DNA of 34,893 bases from Clostridiales bacterium. GTDB taxonomy: Bacteria > Bacillota > Clostridia > Christensenellales > CAG-314. The position numbers and the translations under genes were made by a program. The stretch is from assembly GCA_022508325.1 (NCBI GenBank), contig JAFLVL010000003.1:22565-57457 (forward strand). The letters are read 5' to 3'. Below are positions 7,850-15,736 of this stretch, one piece after another (the first letter of the stretch is position 1; each line of letters begins with the position of its first letter). The notes beneath the pieces were generated by a model. That model was not told the origin of the DNA. It searched no databases and worked only from the letters and a program-made list of their open reading frames with translations.

Positions 7850-9298
7850 ATGATTAACAGTTTACTTGCAATAGCAATCGCGCTTATCTGCGGTTTGTTG
7901 GTAACGCGTTTGATGAAGATTGTAGGACTTCCCAACGTTACAGGCTACCTTATCGTAGGTCTTATCATCGGACCTTATGCACTCAAGCTCATCAGCGAAG
8001 ACGTGTTGTTGGGCGCAGTTTGGGAGGTAGACGGACTTAGACACGGTGGACTTAATATCGTCAGCACCGTAGCGCTTGGTTTTATCGGTTTCTCCATCGG
8101 CGTAGAGTTTAAGCTCTCTCATATCAAAGAAATTGGCAAGAGCGCAATCACTATCACATTCTGTCAGGCGTTTGCGGCAACGCTTTGCGTAGACGTGGTG
8201 CTTATCATTCTGGCGGTTATTGCTCCAAACGTTATGGCAATTCCCGAGGCAATAATTCTCGGTGCGATAGCAACTGCTACGGCCCCCGCGGCAACGCTTA
8301 TGGTAGTGCGTCAGTACAAGGCAAAGGGCGTAGTTACAGGCACTCTTTTGCCGGTAGTGGCGTTGGACGACGCGGTAGGTCTCATTGTATTCGCTATCTC
8401 CAACTCAATCGCTCTGTCTATTGCAAGCGGCGAAGCAATCACTGTACTGTCGATTCTCGTCTACCCCTTACTTGAGATCATCTGCTCGCTTGTGATTGGC
8501 GCGGGCATTGGCGCGCTGCTGTCCATCGTTCCCCGCTTCTTCAAGTCGCGTGACAACCGTACCATTGCAACGATAATTTGCGTATTCCTGTCTCTCGGCA
8601 TCTGCCAACTTTTTGAATACATGAAGGAAGAAGGTTGGGTACCTTTTGCGTTGTCCGACCTACTCGTCTGCATGATGGCGGGCGCAATGTTCGTCAATTT
8701 GCGTAAGGAAGCAGGCGTAATGATGGAAGGCACCGACCGTTGGACGCCGGTAGTGCTTATGCTTTTCTTCATTCTGTCAGGCGCGGATTTGAACGTAATG
8801 ATGTTTGCCGAAAACCCCTGGCTTATCATCTGCATCGTTTTGTATATTGTCTTCCGTTGCGCAGGCAAGTATTTCGGCACGATGTTGGGCGCAACCGTGA
8901 CAAAGAGCGATCCCAACGTGCGCAAGTACCTCGGTATTACTCTTTTCCCACAGGCAGGCGTTGCCATCGGTATGGCAACCATGTGCAAAAGCGAATTTGC
9001 CAAAGCTGCTCTGGCGGCAACCGATGCCACAGTCTCGGAGCATTTGGCAAGCATTGGCGCAAATATCGTCACTATCACCATGTGTGCAGTGCTTATCTAC
9101 GAGCTTATCGGTCCTGTACTTACCAAGTGGTCTCTCGCAAAAGCAGGCGAAATTTCTCCCGAAATGTTGCGCAAAGGTCGCAAAAAGGCAGTCGCGGTAG
9201 CAGGCGAAGGTACTGCCCTTGACGTTCCCGCAACCACGACGGAAGTTGAACCTACGACCGCAGAGGACAACAGCGTTGACAACACCGACAAGAAATAA
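7850..9298 (+). CDS. CPA2-family cation:proton antiporter (Na_H_Exchanger domain)
   Basis: The protein is an integral membrane antiporter of the monovalent cation:proton antiporter-2 type, exchanging Na+ or K+ for protons. About 12-13 hydrophobic helices fill residues 1-430. The start (GLLVTRLMKIVGLPNVTGYLIVG) is typical of KefB/NapA-like proteins, where this half-helix closes the transport core. The segment PVVALDDAVGLIVFAI contains an acidic pair (Asp173-Asp174) in the position of the ion-binding aspartates. No RCK/TrkA-N nucleotide-binding domain follows; instead there is a ~50-residue tail rich in Thr, Glu and Val, probably cytoplasmic. The gene has its own promoter and lies just before the Rnf operon, which suggests a role in balancing the ion gradient. 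The transported ion cannot be told from sequence. Confidence 0.9.
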   Translation: MINSLLAIAIALICGLLVTRLMKIVGLPNVTGYLIVGLIIGPYALKLISEDVLLGAVWEVDGLRHGGLNIVSTVALGFIGFSIGVEFKLSHIKEIGKSAITITFCQAFAATLCVDVVLIILAVIAPNVMAIPEAIILGAIATATAPAATLMVVRQYKAKGVVTGTLLPVVALDDAVGLIVFAISNSIALSIASGEAITVLSILVYPLLEIICSLVIGAGIGALLSIVPRFFKSRDNRTIATIICVFLSLGICQLFEYMKEEGWVPFALSDLLVCMMAGAMFVNLRKEAGVMMEGTDRWTPVVLMLFFILSGADLNVMMFAENPWLIICIVLYIVFRCAGKYFGTMLGATVTKSDPNVRKYLGITLFPQAGVAIGMATMCKSEFAKAALAATDATVSEHLASIGANIVTITMCAVLIYELIGPVLTKWSLAKAGEISPEMLRKGRKKAVAVAGEGTALDVPATTTEVEPTTAEDNSVDNTDKK

Positions 9299-9300
9299 AC

Positions 9301-9474
9301 ATGAAAAAATCTACGATGTATGACCTTATGCGTAAAAGCGAATTGATGGACGACGACGGCATGGACATAGACGAAGCCGAACGCGCAGACGTTCGCTCAA
9401 ATGCAGAAAAGTATAAAGAGCAGTACAAAGAGTTTTACACAGATATTAAGCTCGATATAAAAGAAGACTGGTAG
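9301..9474 (+). CDS. Small acidic protein, 57 residues, unknown
   Basis: The ATG begins 2 bases after the antiporter stop, so it is probably translated by coupling; no separate strong ribosome binding site is visible. The product is highly charged (KSELMDDDGMDIDEAERAD, then EKYKEQYKEFYTDIKLDIKEDW), has no hydrophobic segment and looks helical. The stop lies inside the stem of the following terminator. Against it being real: it is short and I recognise no family. For it: position, codon make-up like its neighbours, and termination exactly at the transcript end. Confidence 0.6.
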   Translation: MKKSTMYDLMRKSELMDDDGMDIDEAERADVRSNAEKYKEQYKEFYTDIKLDIKEDW

Positions 9475-9492
9475 TTGACCGGTCTTTTTTTT
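9464..9492 (+). terminator. Intrinsic terminator of the antiporter operon
   Basis: The stem AAGACTGGT/ACCGGTCTT (nine pairs, one G-U) has a five-base loop and is followed by a run of T. The 5' arm is also the last codons of the small ORF. Confidence 0.85.
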
Positions 9493-9517
9493 GTGTTTTT
9501 AAAGTGCGTTTGATTTA

Positions 9518-9546
9518 TTTACATTTTTCGCGCAGTATGCTATACT
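9518..9546 (+). promoter_or_regulatory. Promoter of the rnf operon
   Basis: TTTACA (9518-9523), a 17-base spacer and TATACT (9541-9546) are present, with TG one base before the -10 box (extended -10). rnfC starts at 9603 after AAAGGAGT. No obvious operator is visible. Confidence 0.75.
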
Positions 9547-9602
9547 AAATCCGTATGGCGTAAAATTGCGTCAATAAATACTGCAAAGGAGTATTTGCAT
9601 TT

Positions 9603-10931
9603 ATGAAAACTTTTCCAGGTGGTTTCCATGTGCCTGACAACAAAGAGCTGACTGCAAGCGCGAGCATAGAACAGATGCCACTTGTGGCGGAATACTTTGT
9701 ATCGTTGTCACAGCACATTGGCAGACCCGCAGAACCGGTTGTTGCCGCAGGCGACGTCGTAATCGAAGGGCAGCTGATTGCCAAGGCATCGTCGTTTGTG
9801 TCGGCAAACATTCATTCACCGGTATGCGGCGAGATTGTAGGCGTAGTCAAACGCAGAAACGCCCAAGGCGCAACGGTAGACTACATTCATATCAAGCCCA
9901 ACGGCAAGCAAGACAAGGCAACCTTGAAGCCCCTCGTCGACCCCACGCCAGCTGAGATTATCGAGCGCGTAGCAGAAGCAGGCATAGTCGGTATGGGTGG
10001 CGCAGGATTTCCGACTGCTGTCAAGCTCCAACCCCAAGACCCTGTTGATACGCTTATTATCAACGCGGCGGAGTGCGAGCCGTATCTCAACTGCGACAAT
10101 CGTTTAATGATTGAACGCGCTGAGGAGTTTATTCAAGGCGTACGCTTGATAGCCAAGGCGATAAACGTGTCTAACGTCTATATTGGTCTGGAAGCCAACA
10201 AGATGGAAGCTTACGACACTCTCACGGCTTTGGACGGCGTAGTCGGTGACAGGACGAAAGAAGATCTCGCCAGCAAAAAGGACGGCGACATCGTGGTGGT
10301 ACTCTTGAAAAAGAAGTATCCCCAAGGCGCTGAAAAGACCATCATCAAAGCGTGTGTCAACCGCAAAGTACCTGTTGGTGCATTGCCTGCCGCAGTCGGT
10401 TGCATTGTTGATAACGTTGGCACGGCTTACGCTGTGTACGACGCGGTAGTCAACGGCAGACCGCTCTACAAGCGTTTGATGACGGTATCGGGCAGAGGAA
10501 TTAATACTCCGAAAAACATTGAAGTAAATATCGGTACGCCGCTGTCGGCAATAGTGGAATTTTGTGACAATTTGACAGACGGCACCGTCAAACTCGTTTC
10601 CGGCGGACCTATGATGGGCTTCACGTTGCAAAATCTCGACGTAGCAACCACCAAAACGGACAGCGGACTGCTCGCATTGACGGACAAAGAGGCAAGCACT
10701 GTTCTGCCTACGCCCTGTATCAACTGCGGCAAATGCGCGTCGGTATGCCCCATGAAACTTATGCCCATGTACATTGACTTTTACGCAACCTGTGGCGACA
10801 CCGAGAACGCCGTCAAGTACGGCGCGGCTAACTGCTTTGAGTGCGGTACGTGCGCGTACGTCTGCCCCGCAAAGCGTCCGATTGTACAGAGTGTTCGCCT
10901 TACTAAAATGAAAATGAAGGAGAAGAAATAA
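9603..10931 (+). CDS. rnfC: Rnf complex subunit C (NADH/ferredoxin-side subunit)
   Basis: RnfC is the peripheral subunit of the Rnf ferredoxin:NAD+ oxidoreductase that carries the NAD(H) site. The N-terminal ~120 residues are the barrel-sandwich domain. GMGGAGFPTAVKL and NAAECEPYLNCDNRLM are hallmarks of the RnfC/NuoF-like nucleotide and flavin domain. An SLBB-like region follows. Two [4Fe-4S] motifs close the protein: Cys372-x2-Cys375-x2-Cys378-x3-Cys382 and Cys411-x2-Cys414-x2-Cys417-x3-Cys421. Length 442 is normal for Clostridia. It is the first gene of rnfCDGEAB; rnfD begins one base after its stop. It has no membrane segment, so it should sit on the cytoplasmic face. Confidence 0.97.
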   Translation: MKTFPGGFHVPDNKELTASASIEQMPLVAEYFVSLSQHIGRPAEPVVAAGDVVIEGQLIAKASSFVSANIHSPVCGEIVGVVKRRNAQGATVDYIHIKPNGKQDKATLKPLVDPTPAEIIERVAEAGIVGMGGAGFPTAVKLQPQDPVDTLIINAAECEPYLNCDNRLMIERAEEFIQGVRLIAKAINVSNVYIGLEANKMEAYDTLTALDGVVGDRTKEDLASKKDGDIVVVLLKKKYPQGAEKTIIKACVNRKVPVGALPAAVGCIVDNVGTAYAVYDAVVNGRPLYKRLMTVSGRGINTPKNIEVNIGTPLSAIVEFCDNLTDGTVKLVSGGPMMGFTLQNLDVATTKTDSGLLALTDKEASTVLPTPCINCGKCASVCPMKLMPMYIDFYATCGDTENAVKYGAANCFECGTCAYVCPAKRPIVQSVRLTKMKMKEKK

Positions 10932-10932
10932 T

Positions 10933-12054
10933 ATGGCTACATACGTATATTCAAGTTCTCCACATATCAAATCTCCCAATACTACCCGCAGAATAATGAT
11001 AGACGTGTGCATTGCATTGCTCCCCGCGTGCATTGCAGGTTGCGTCCTGATGGGAGTATCAAACGCCGCATATTCCATGCTGGGACTTCTGTCCTTTATG
11101 CAACTGGCTATCTGCTGCGTATCTGCGGTTGCGGCAGAGTTCGTATTCCTACTTTGCTGCAAAAAGTCCTTTAAAACCATTTTACACGAATTCGACTTCA
11201 CGTCTTTGGTAACAGGCTTGCTTATCGGCATGAACCTGTACCCCACGTCAAAGTGGTACGTGGGCGTACTGGCTAGCGTGTTCGCAATCATCATCGTCAA
11301 GATGCTATTCGGCGGCACAGGTAAGAACATCGTCAACCCTGCGATTGCGGGCAGAATTTTCGCATTCATTGCCTTTGGCGCAGCTTTCGGCGGCGCAATG
11401 GGCTTCGTGAATCCATCTAACGGCAGCGCCGTATCAATCCTTTCTCCCATATCTAAGGGTAGTGTGACGGCCGGCGCAACACCGTTGCAAATCTTGATGG
11501 GCGCAGAGGGCGAGAGTACCTTGACCAACCTTGACCTGTTCCTTGGAACAGGCGTTGCGGGAACTATCGGTGAAACGTGCAAGCTGGCGCTTGTCGCAGG
11601 CGGCATTTATCTAGTAGTTCGCGGCGTGCTGAACTTCCGCTGGCCGCTTGTATATATAGCAACCACAGGTATCGTGGCGGTTATTATCGCTTGGATTGAA
11701 GGCGTAAATTCTCTTGAAACAGTCAACGGCGTAATGATTGGCATCAAGTTTGAAGAGGCTATCGGCGCGTTCCTACCGTCCATTCTTTCTGGCGGTCTCA
11801 TTCTCGGCGCGATATTTATGGCCACCGACTACGTGACGACCCCCAACACAAAACTTGGCAATTACATATATTTCGTGTGCCTGGGTATTCTGACGGCAGT
11901 TCTACGCAAGGCTGTCAAGGGCGAAGTGGTGTCATTTGTAATTCTGCTGATGAACCTGCTCGTGCCCCTGTTCGACCTGTACATTCGCCGTAAGCCCTTT
12001 GGCTACGTAAAGCCCAAAAAAGAAAAAGTAAAAGCGCAAAAGGAGGGCAAATAA
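10933..12054 (+). CDS. rnfD: Rnf complex subunit D (membrane flavoprotein)
   Basis: RnfD is an integral membrane subunit that carries covalently bound FMN and takes part in ion-coupled electron transfer. The sequence starts SSPHIKSPNTTRRIMIDVCIALLPA, as is usual, and contains about nine or ten hydrophobic helices. KNIVNPAIAGRIF and the GATPLQIL segment are family signatures. The FMN-bearing residue should be Thr183, in AGAT (residues 180-183), where many relatives have SGAT or TGAT. The C-terminus (IRRKPFGYVKPKKEKVK) is basic and cytoplasmic. Spacing to both neighbours is one base, showing tight operon packing. Confidence 0.97.
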   Translation: MATYVYSSSPHIKSPNTTRRIMIDVCIALLPACIAGCVLMGVSNAAYSMLGLLSFMQLAICCVSAVAAEFVFLLCCKKSFKTILHEFDFTSLVTGLLIGMNLYPTSKWYVGVLASVFAIIIVKMLFGGTGKNIVNPAIAGRIFAFIAFGAAFGGAMGFVNPSNGSAVSILSPISKGSVTAGATPLQILMGAEGESTLTNLDLFLGTGVAGTIGETCKLALVAGGIYLVVRGVLNFRWPLVYIATTGIVAVIIAWIEGVNSLETVNGVMIGIKFEEAIGAFLPSILSGGLILGAIFMATDYVTTPNTKLGNYIYFVCLGILTAVLRKAVKGEVVSFVILLMNLLVPLFDLYIRRKPFGYVKPKKEKVKAQKEGK

Positions 12055-12055
12055 T

Positions 12056-13396
12056 ATGGCAGAAGAAAAAGCTAAAAAGCCAATGAATCCTTTTGTTAGA
12101 GAATGGATCATTCCCATTGCAGTACTCGTCGCCATCTGCTTGGTGTGCGGACTGTTGCTCGCACTGTGCAACGACCTGCTGTACATCAGCCCAGAGGAAA
12201 AGGAAAGACGCGCAATCGCAAAGATTTACCCCGATTACAAACCCGACTCCACCTTTGACACAACCCTTGACGCCAACTATACCGACGCCAAACCGTACGG
12301 CGTAGTAACCAAGGTTGTCAAATCCACCGACGGCACGTTTATCGTCACTGCCAAGGGCAATGGCGGCTACGGCGGAACGGTTACCGTCAGTATCGCGTAT
12401 CTTGCCGACGGTACCATTTACGGTTGGACAATTCAAGGTAGCGACGGCGAAACGTTTATTGCCAACATCACCGCAAAACACATGCAAACTTGGTTTATCG
12501 GCGACCATTTCAGTAAAGTTCAAACCACGGCTGTTGCCAACACCAACTCCGGCAAAGGCAGTGGCGCAACACTTACGGAAAACGCCATCTCCAACGCAAT
12601 CAACGCAGCTAACTACTACTGCAAAAACAAGCTGTACGAAACGGAAGCAAGCAGAGCCCGCGCAGCTGTTGTCGAAATGGTAGAGGGCGCAGGTCAAAGC
12701 GGTTACAGCTTCTTGGAGGTTGACGACGCCGCATTCCGCGCAACCGTTGACACCTTGACGTTCTACTTCGAGGGAACAAAGGACGGCGCACCCGACCTTG
12801 CCGCTTACGTATTCGGCGAGGACGACACAAGAAAGATTGTGGTTGTCAACAACACCCTGTCGCACTCCGCAAGACAAGACGCCAGCGCAGTAATTGCCAA
12901 GAGCGAAGGCATTGCCGACGAAATGGTAGCAGCAGCTCAAAGCGCACTTTACGTGGAATACAAGCTTCAATCTACTTACGCTGACTTCGTATTCGACGGT
13001 TATGCAGAGCTTAACAGCACCCTTGCATCCAACGCAACCTACGGCACAGTCAACAAGATTTACAAATCTACCGACGGCGCAGTAGTGTACGAAACGACGG
13101 GTACGGGCGGTTTCAGCAGCGGCTCAATCACGCTCAACGTCGTAATTAAGGACGGCGTCATAAAGGCTCTGTCGGTGGTAAGCAACGTAGGTCAAAGCTT
13201 CTACGAAAGCAACGTAGTTCCCAAGTGGAATGACGTAATTGTACCTTTGTTTATCGACAAACCGATAACAACCGAATTTGCGACAGTAACACCCGACTCG
13301 GGCGCAGGTAAAGGCACCGGCGCGACCTATACGGAAAACGCTATCATTAACGCAGTAAGCATGGCTTGCTACTACGCAAAAAATATTACGGAATAA
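12056..13396 (+). CDS. rnfG: Rnf complex subunit G with two FMN-binding domains
   Basis: RnfG is the membrane-tethered subunit with covalent FMN. The N-terminal segment WIIPIAVLVAICLVCGLLLAL is the single membrane anchor, and the rest should be outside the cytoplasm. Ordinary RnfG is about 200 residues; this one has 446 because the FMN-binding domain occurs twice. Domain 1 (about residues 75-200) has SGATLTENAI, with Thr172 as expected flavin acceptor. Domain 2 (about 320-446) has TGATYTENAI, with Thr424. Both begin with a similar strand pair (YGVVTKVVKSTDGTF; YGTVNKIYKSTDGAV). A ~120-residue linker separates them. Both domains keep the acceptor threonine, so both may be flavinylated. The gene lies in its usual place between rnfD and rnfE, and there is no second rnfG in the window. 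Confidence 0.95.
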   Translation: MAEEKAKKPMNPFVREWIIPIAVLVAICLVCGLLLALCNDLLYISPEEKERRAIAKIYPDYKPDSTFDTTLDANYTDAKPYGVVTKVVKSTDGTFIVTAKGNGGYGGTVTVSIAYLADGTIYGWTIQGSDGETFIANITAKHMQTWFIGDHFSKVQTTAVANTNSGKGSGATLTENAISNAINAANYYCKNKLYETEASRARAAVVEMVEGAGQSGYSFLEVDDAAFRATVDTLTFYFEGTKDGAPDLAAYVFGEDDTRKIVVVNNTLSHSARQDASAVIAKSEGIADEMVAAAQSALYVEYKLQSTYADFVFDGYAELNSTLASNATYGTVNKIYKSTDGAVVYETTGTGGFSSGSITLNVVIKDGVIKALSVVSNVGQSFYESNVVPKWNDVIVPLFIDKPITTEFATVTPDSGAGKGTGATYTENAIINAVSMACYYAKNITE

Positions 13397-13409
13397 GGAG
13401 GGATGAAAA

Positions 13410-14108
13410 ATGAAATTTAAGAGATTCAAAGAAATTGCTCTTGACGGAACGGTCAGACAAAATCCCACCTTGCGCTTGGTGCTTGGTACCTGCCCGACGT
13501 TGGCTCTTACCAAGCTTGCCATGAACTGCCTCGGTATGGGCGCGGCGGTAATCGTCGTGTTGGTGTGCAGCAACGTAATCATTTCGCTGCTGCGCAACGT
13601 AATCCCCGACAAAGTGCGTATTCCGTGCTTTATCGTAATCATTGCAACCTTCGTTACTCTTGTAAGAATGCTGATGGAAGCCTTCTTGCCCGATTTGTAC
13701 GACGGCCTCGGCCTGTTCCTGCCCTTGATAGTGGTTAACTGCATCATCTTGGGCAGAGCCGAAAGCTTTGCTTCGCACAACCCCGTTGGCGAATCGGCTC
13801 TTGACGGACTGTTCATGGGTATCGGCTTTACCGTTTCCATCACGTTGATGGGCATCGTTCGCGAAGTGCTCGGCAGCGGCTCCATTTTCGGCGTGCAGCT
13901 GTTGGATTTCAAAATCGGCTTCTTCACTAACGCGGCAGGCGCATTCCTCACTTACGGACTGTTTATCGCCATCTTCAACGTGTGCTACAACGCAGTTGAG
14001 CGCAAATTGAAGCGCAATGCGGCTCGTCAGGCGACAACTGTTGCAGACGAAGTGGCAGAGGATGCTTCTGCGCTTGATACTGCCAAAGACGCAAAGGAGG
14101 CGCAATAA
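13410..14108 (+). CDS. rnfE: Rnf complex subunit E
   Basis: RnfE is one of two related membrane subunits (with RnfA) that form the centre of the complex with opposite topologies. The sequence starts RFKEIALDGTVRQNPTLRLVLGTCPTLA, typical of RnfE/NqrD, and has six hydrophobic helices; NCIILGRAESFA is a conserved helix. The C-terminal ~40 residues are a charged, alanine-rich cytoplasmic tail. The ATG at 13410 is chosen because AAGGAGGG lies at a suitable distance; the ATG at 13403 is out of frame. The stop overlaps the rnfA start (TAATG). Confidence 0.96.
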   Translation: MKFKRFKEIALDGTVRQNPTLRLVLGTCPTLALTKLAMNCLGMGAAVIVVLVCSNVIISLLRNVIPDKVRIPCFIVIIATFVTLVRMLMEAFLPDLYDGLGLFLPLIVVNCIILGRAESFASHNPVGESALDGLFMGIGFTVSITLMGIVREVLGSGSIFGVQLLDFKIGFFTNAAGAFLTYGLFIAIFNVCYNAVERKLKRNAARQATTVADEVAEDASALDTAKDAKEAQ

Positions 14109-14749
14109 TGGATATTTTCGCAATTATCATAGCAGCATTATTTGCTAACAACTTTGTATTGTCACAGTTCTTGGGAATCTGCCCCTTCCTCGGCGTCTCC
14201 AAGAAGGTCAACTCGGCTCTCGGCATGGGCTTGGCTGTTACTGCGGTTATGGTAATAACCTGCGTTGTGACGTACCCCATCTACGTGTATCTGCTGCTGC
14301 CCTTCGGACTGGAATATCTTGAGATTTTGGTATTCATTCTCGTAATTGCGTCTTTGGTGCAAATACTTGAAATGGTACTCAAAAAGTTCAGCCCCGGTCT
14401 CTATTCCGCAATGGGAATCTACCTTCCCTTGGTTACTACAAACTGCGCAATTTTAGGCGTTGCGGAACTGGTTATCGGTACGGCGTCAAGCGCCGCTGAC
14501 GCGCACTATACCTATCAATCGGTAATGGGCGGCGTACTTCAAAACTTCCACATGGCAATGTCCTACGGCGAAGCAGTGGTTTCGGGACTTTTCTACGGAC
14601 TGGGCTTCACCATTGCAATCGTTTTGCTTGCGGGACTTCGCAACAAGGTCGACAAGCTGAATGTTGCAAAGTCTTTGCGCGGTTTCCCCATGACAATGCT
14701 TGCTGCTTGCTTTATGGCAATGGCATTCTTCGTATTCACGCTGATTTAA
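14108..14749 (+). CDS. rnfA: Rnf complex subunit A
   Basis: RnfA is the membrane partner of RnfE. It begins FAIIIAALFANNFVLSQFLGICPFLGVSKK, the classical RnfA/NqrE opening, and has six membrane helices. VTTNCAILGVAEL carries the cysteine that, in studied relatives, helps ligate an iron-sulfur centre between RnfA and RnfE (NCIILG in RnfE is the counterpart). At 213 residues it is slightly longer than usual because of a segment around residues 120-145 (GTASSAADAHYTYQSV). The start codon overlaps the rnfE stop by one base. Confidence 0.97.
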   Translation: MDIFAIIIAALFANNFVLSQFLGICPFLGVSKKVNSALGMGLAVTAVMVITCVVTYPIYVYLLLPFGLEYLEILVFILVIASLVQILEMVLKKFSPGLYSAMGIYLPLVTTNCAILGVAELVIGTASSAADAHYTYQSVMGGVLQNFHMAMSYGEAVVSGLFYGLGFTIAIVLLAGLRNKVDKLNVAKSLRGFPMTMLAACFMAMAFFVFTLI

Positions 14750-14761
14750 GGAGGGAAAAAC

Positions 14762-15637
14762 ATGTTAAATTTGTTATCTGCAATCGGTCGTGATATTCAG
14801 TGGGCAAATTTCGGTCTTGCAATTGCAATAGTGGTTGCCGTGTCTCTCGTTTTGGGCGTGCTGATACTGCTCATTTCCAAATTTTGTCAAGTCAAAGAAG
14901 ACCCTCGCATTAAAGAAATTGAAGGCTGTCTTGCCGGCGCAAATTGCGGCGCGTGCGGACACCCGGGTTGCGCGGGGTTTGCTAAGGCTCTCGTAGAGGG
15001 CACTGCAACTCTCGCCGCTTGCGGACAGACTCCCACGGACAAGAGAATAGAAATATCCAACATTCTCGGCATAGCCGTTGACGGCGACACCGAGCCAACT
15101 GTAGCCGTAGTTGCTTGCTGTGGCGGCAACAAGTGCCAAGATAAGTACGCTTACCAGGGCTACGGCGACTGTGTGAGTCAGAACCTGCTTTCTGGCGGAC
15201 GTAAGGCTTGCGAAGTTGGCTGTATGGGTAGCGGAAGCTGTGTCGACGCCTGCCCTTACAGCTCCATTGAGTGCCGCGAAGGTTACGCGCATATAGACCC
15301 CGAGCTGTGCCGTAGCTGCGGAATCTGTATTCAGACCTGCCCCAAGCGTCTGATTAAACGCGTTCCGAATTCGGCTAAGGTGTACATTGCTTGCTCTACG
15401 CAATGTCGCGGCAAGGACGTAATGACCAGATGTCAAGCGGGTTGCATTGCTTGCGGTAAGTGCGAGCGTAGCTGTCCCACGGGCGCAATTCACCTTGTCA
15501 ACAACGTTCCAATCATCGATTACAGCAAGTGCATCTCTTGCGGCAAGTGCCTTGAAGGTTGCCCGCGTCAGTGCATCAAGTATTTGCACCCCGAGCGCGT
15601 TCAAGGCTCGAGCGAGACCGCTGAACAAGCAAAATAA
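14762..15637 (+). CDS. rnfB: Rnf complex subunit B (polyferredoxin)
   Basis: RnfB accepts electrons from ferredoxin and feeds them into the complex. One N-terminal helix (residues 16-40) anchors it. The four-cysteine domain follows (EGCLAGANCGACGHPGC, with a further Cys in AACGQT). Four ferredoxin-like [4Fe-4S] motifs come next: CMGSGSCVDACPYSSIEC, CRSCGICIQTCPKRLI, CIACGKCERSCPTGAI and CISCGKCLEGCPRQC. An extra cysteine pair occurs at CSTQCRGKD. Length 291 is within the range of clostridial RnfB. It is the last gene of the operon and is followed 14 bases later by a terminator. Confidence 0.97.
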   Translation: MLNLLSAIGRDIQWANFGLAIAIVVAVSLVLGVLILLISKFCQVKEDPRIKEIEGCLAGANCGACGHPGCAGFAKALVEGTATLAACGQTPTDKRIEISNILGIAVDGDTEPTVAVVACCGGNKCQDKYAYQGYGDCVSQNLLSGGRKACEVGCMGSGSCVDACPYSSIECREGYAHIDPELCRSCGICIQTCPKRLIKRVPNSAKVYIACSTQCRGKDVMTRCQAGCIACGKCERSCPTGAIHLVNNVPIIDYSKCISCGKCLEGCPRQCIKYLHPERVQGSSETAEQAK

Positions 15638-15651
15638 GTAATTTGAAGCAT

Positions 15652-15690
15652 AAAAGCAGTCATTATTTACGGTGGCTGCTTTTCTTTTTG
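15652..15690 (+). terminator. Intrinsic terminator of the rnf operon
   Basis: The arms AAAAGCAGTCA and TGGCTGCTTTT pair over 11 bases with one G-U pair. The loop is about 13 bases and a T-rich tail follows. Confidence 0.8.
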
Positions 15691-15699
15691 CAATATTTG

Positions 15700-15708
15700 T
15701 GGTAAAAT
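15700..15708 (+). promoter_or_regulatory. Extended -10 element before the yfbR-like gene
   Basis: TGG followed by TAAAAT (15703-15708) is an extended -10; the -35 position is only T-rich. The ATG at 15737 lies 28 bases downstream. Confidence 0.45.
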
Positions 15709-15736
15709 GTAAAAAAGAATAAATTCGAGGCAAAAT

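Noticed and set aside
8185..8475. 96-codon plus-strand frame inside the antiporter gene
   Set aside because: Arg/Ser/Gly-rich out-of-frame shadow with no start signal.
10104..11606. 500-codon open frame on the minus strand across rnfC and rnfD
   Set aside because: It covers two well-identified Rnf genes, spans their junction and has no recognisable domain.
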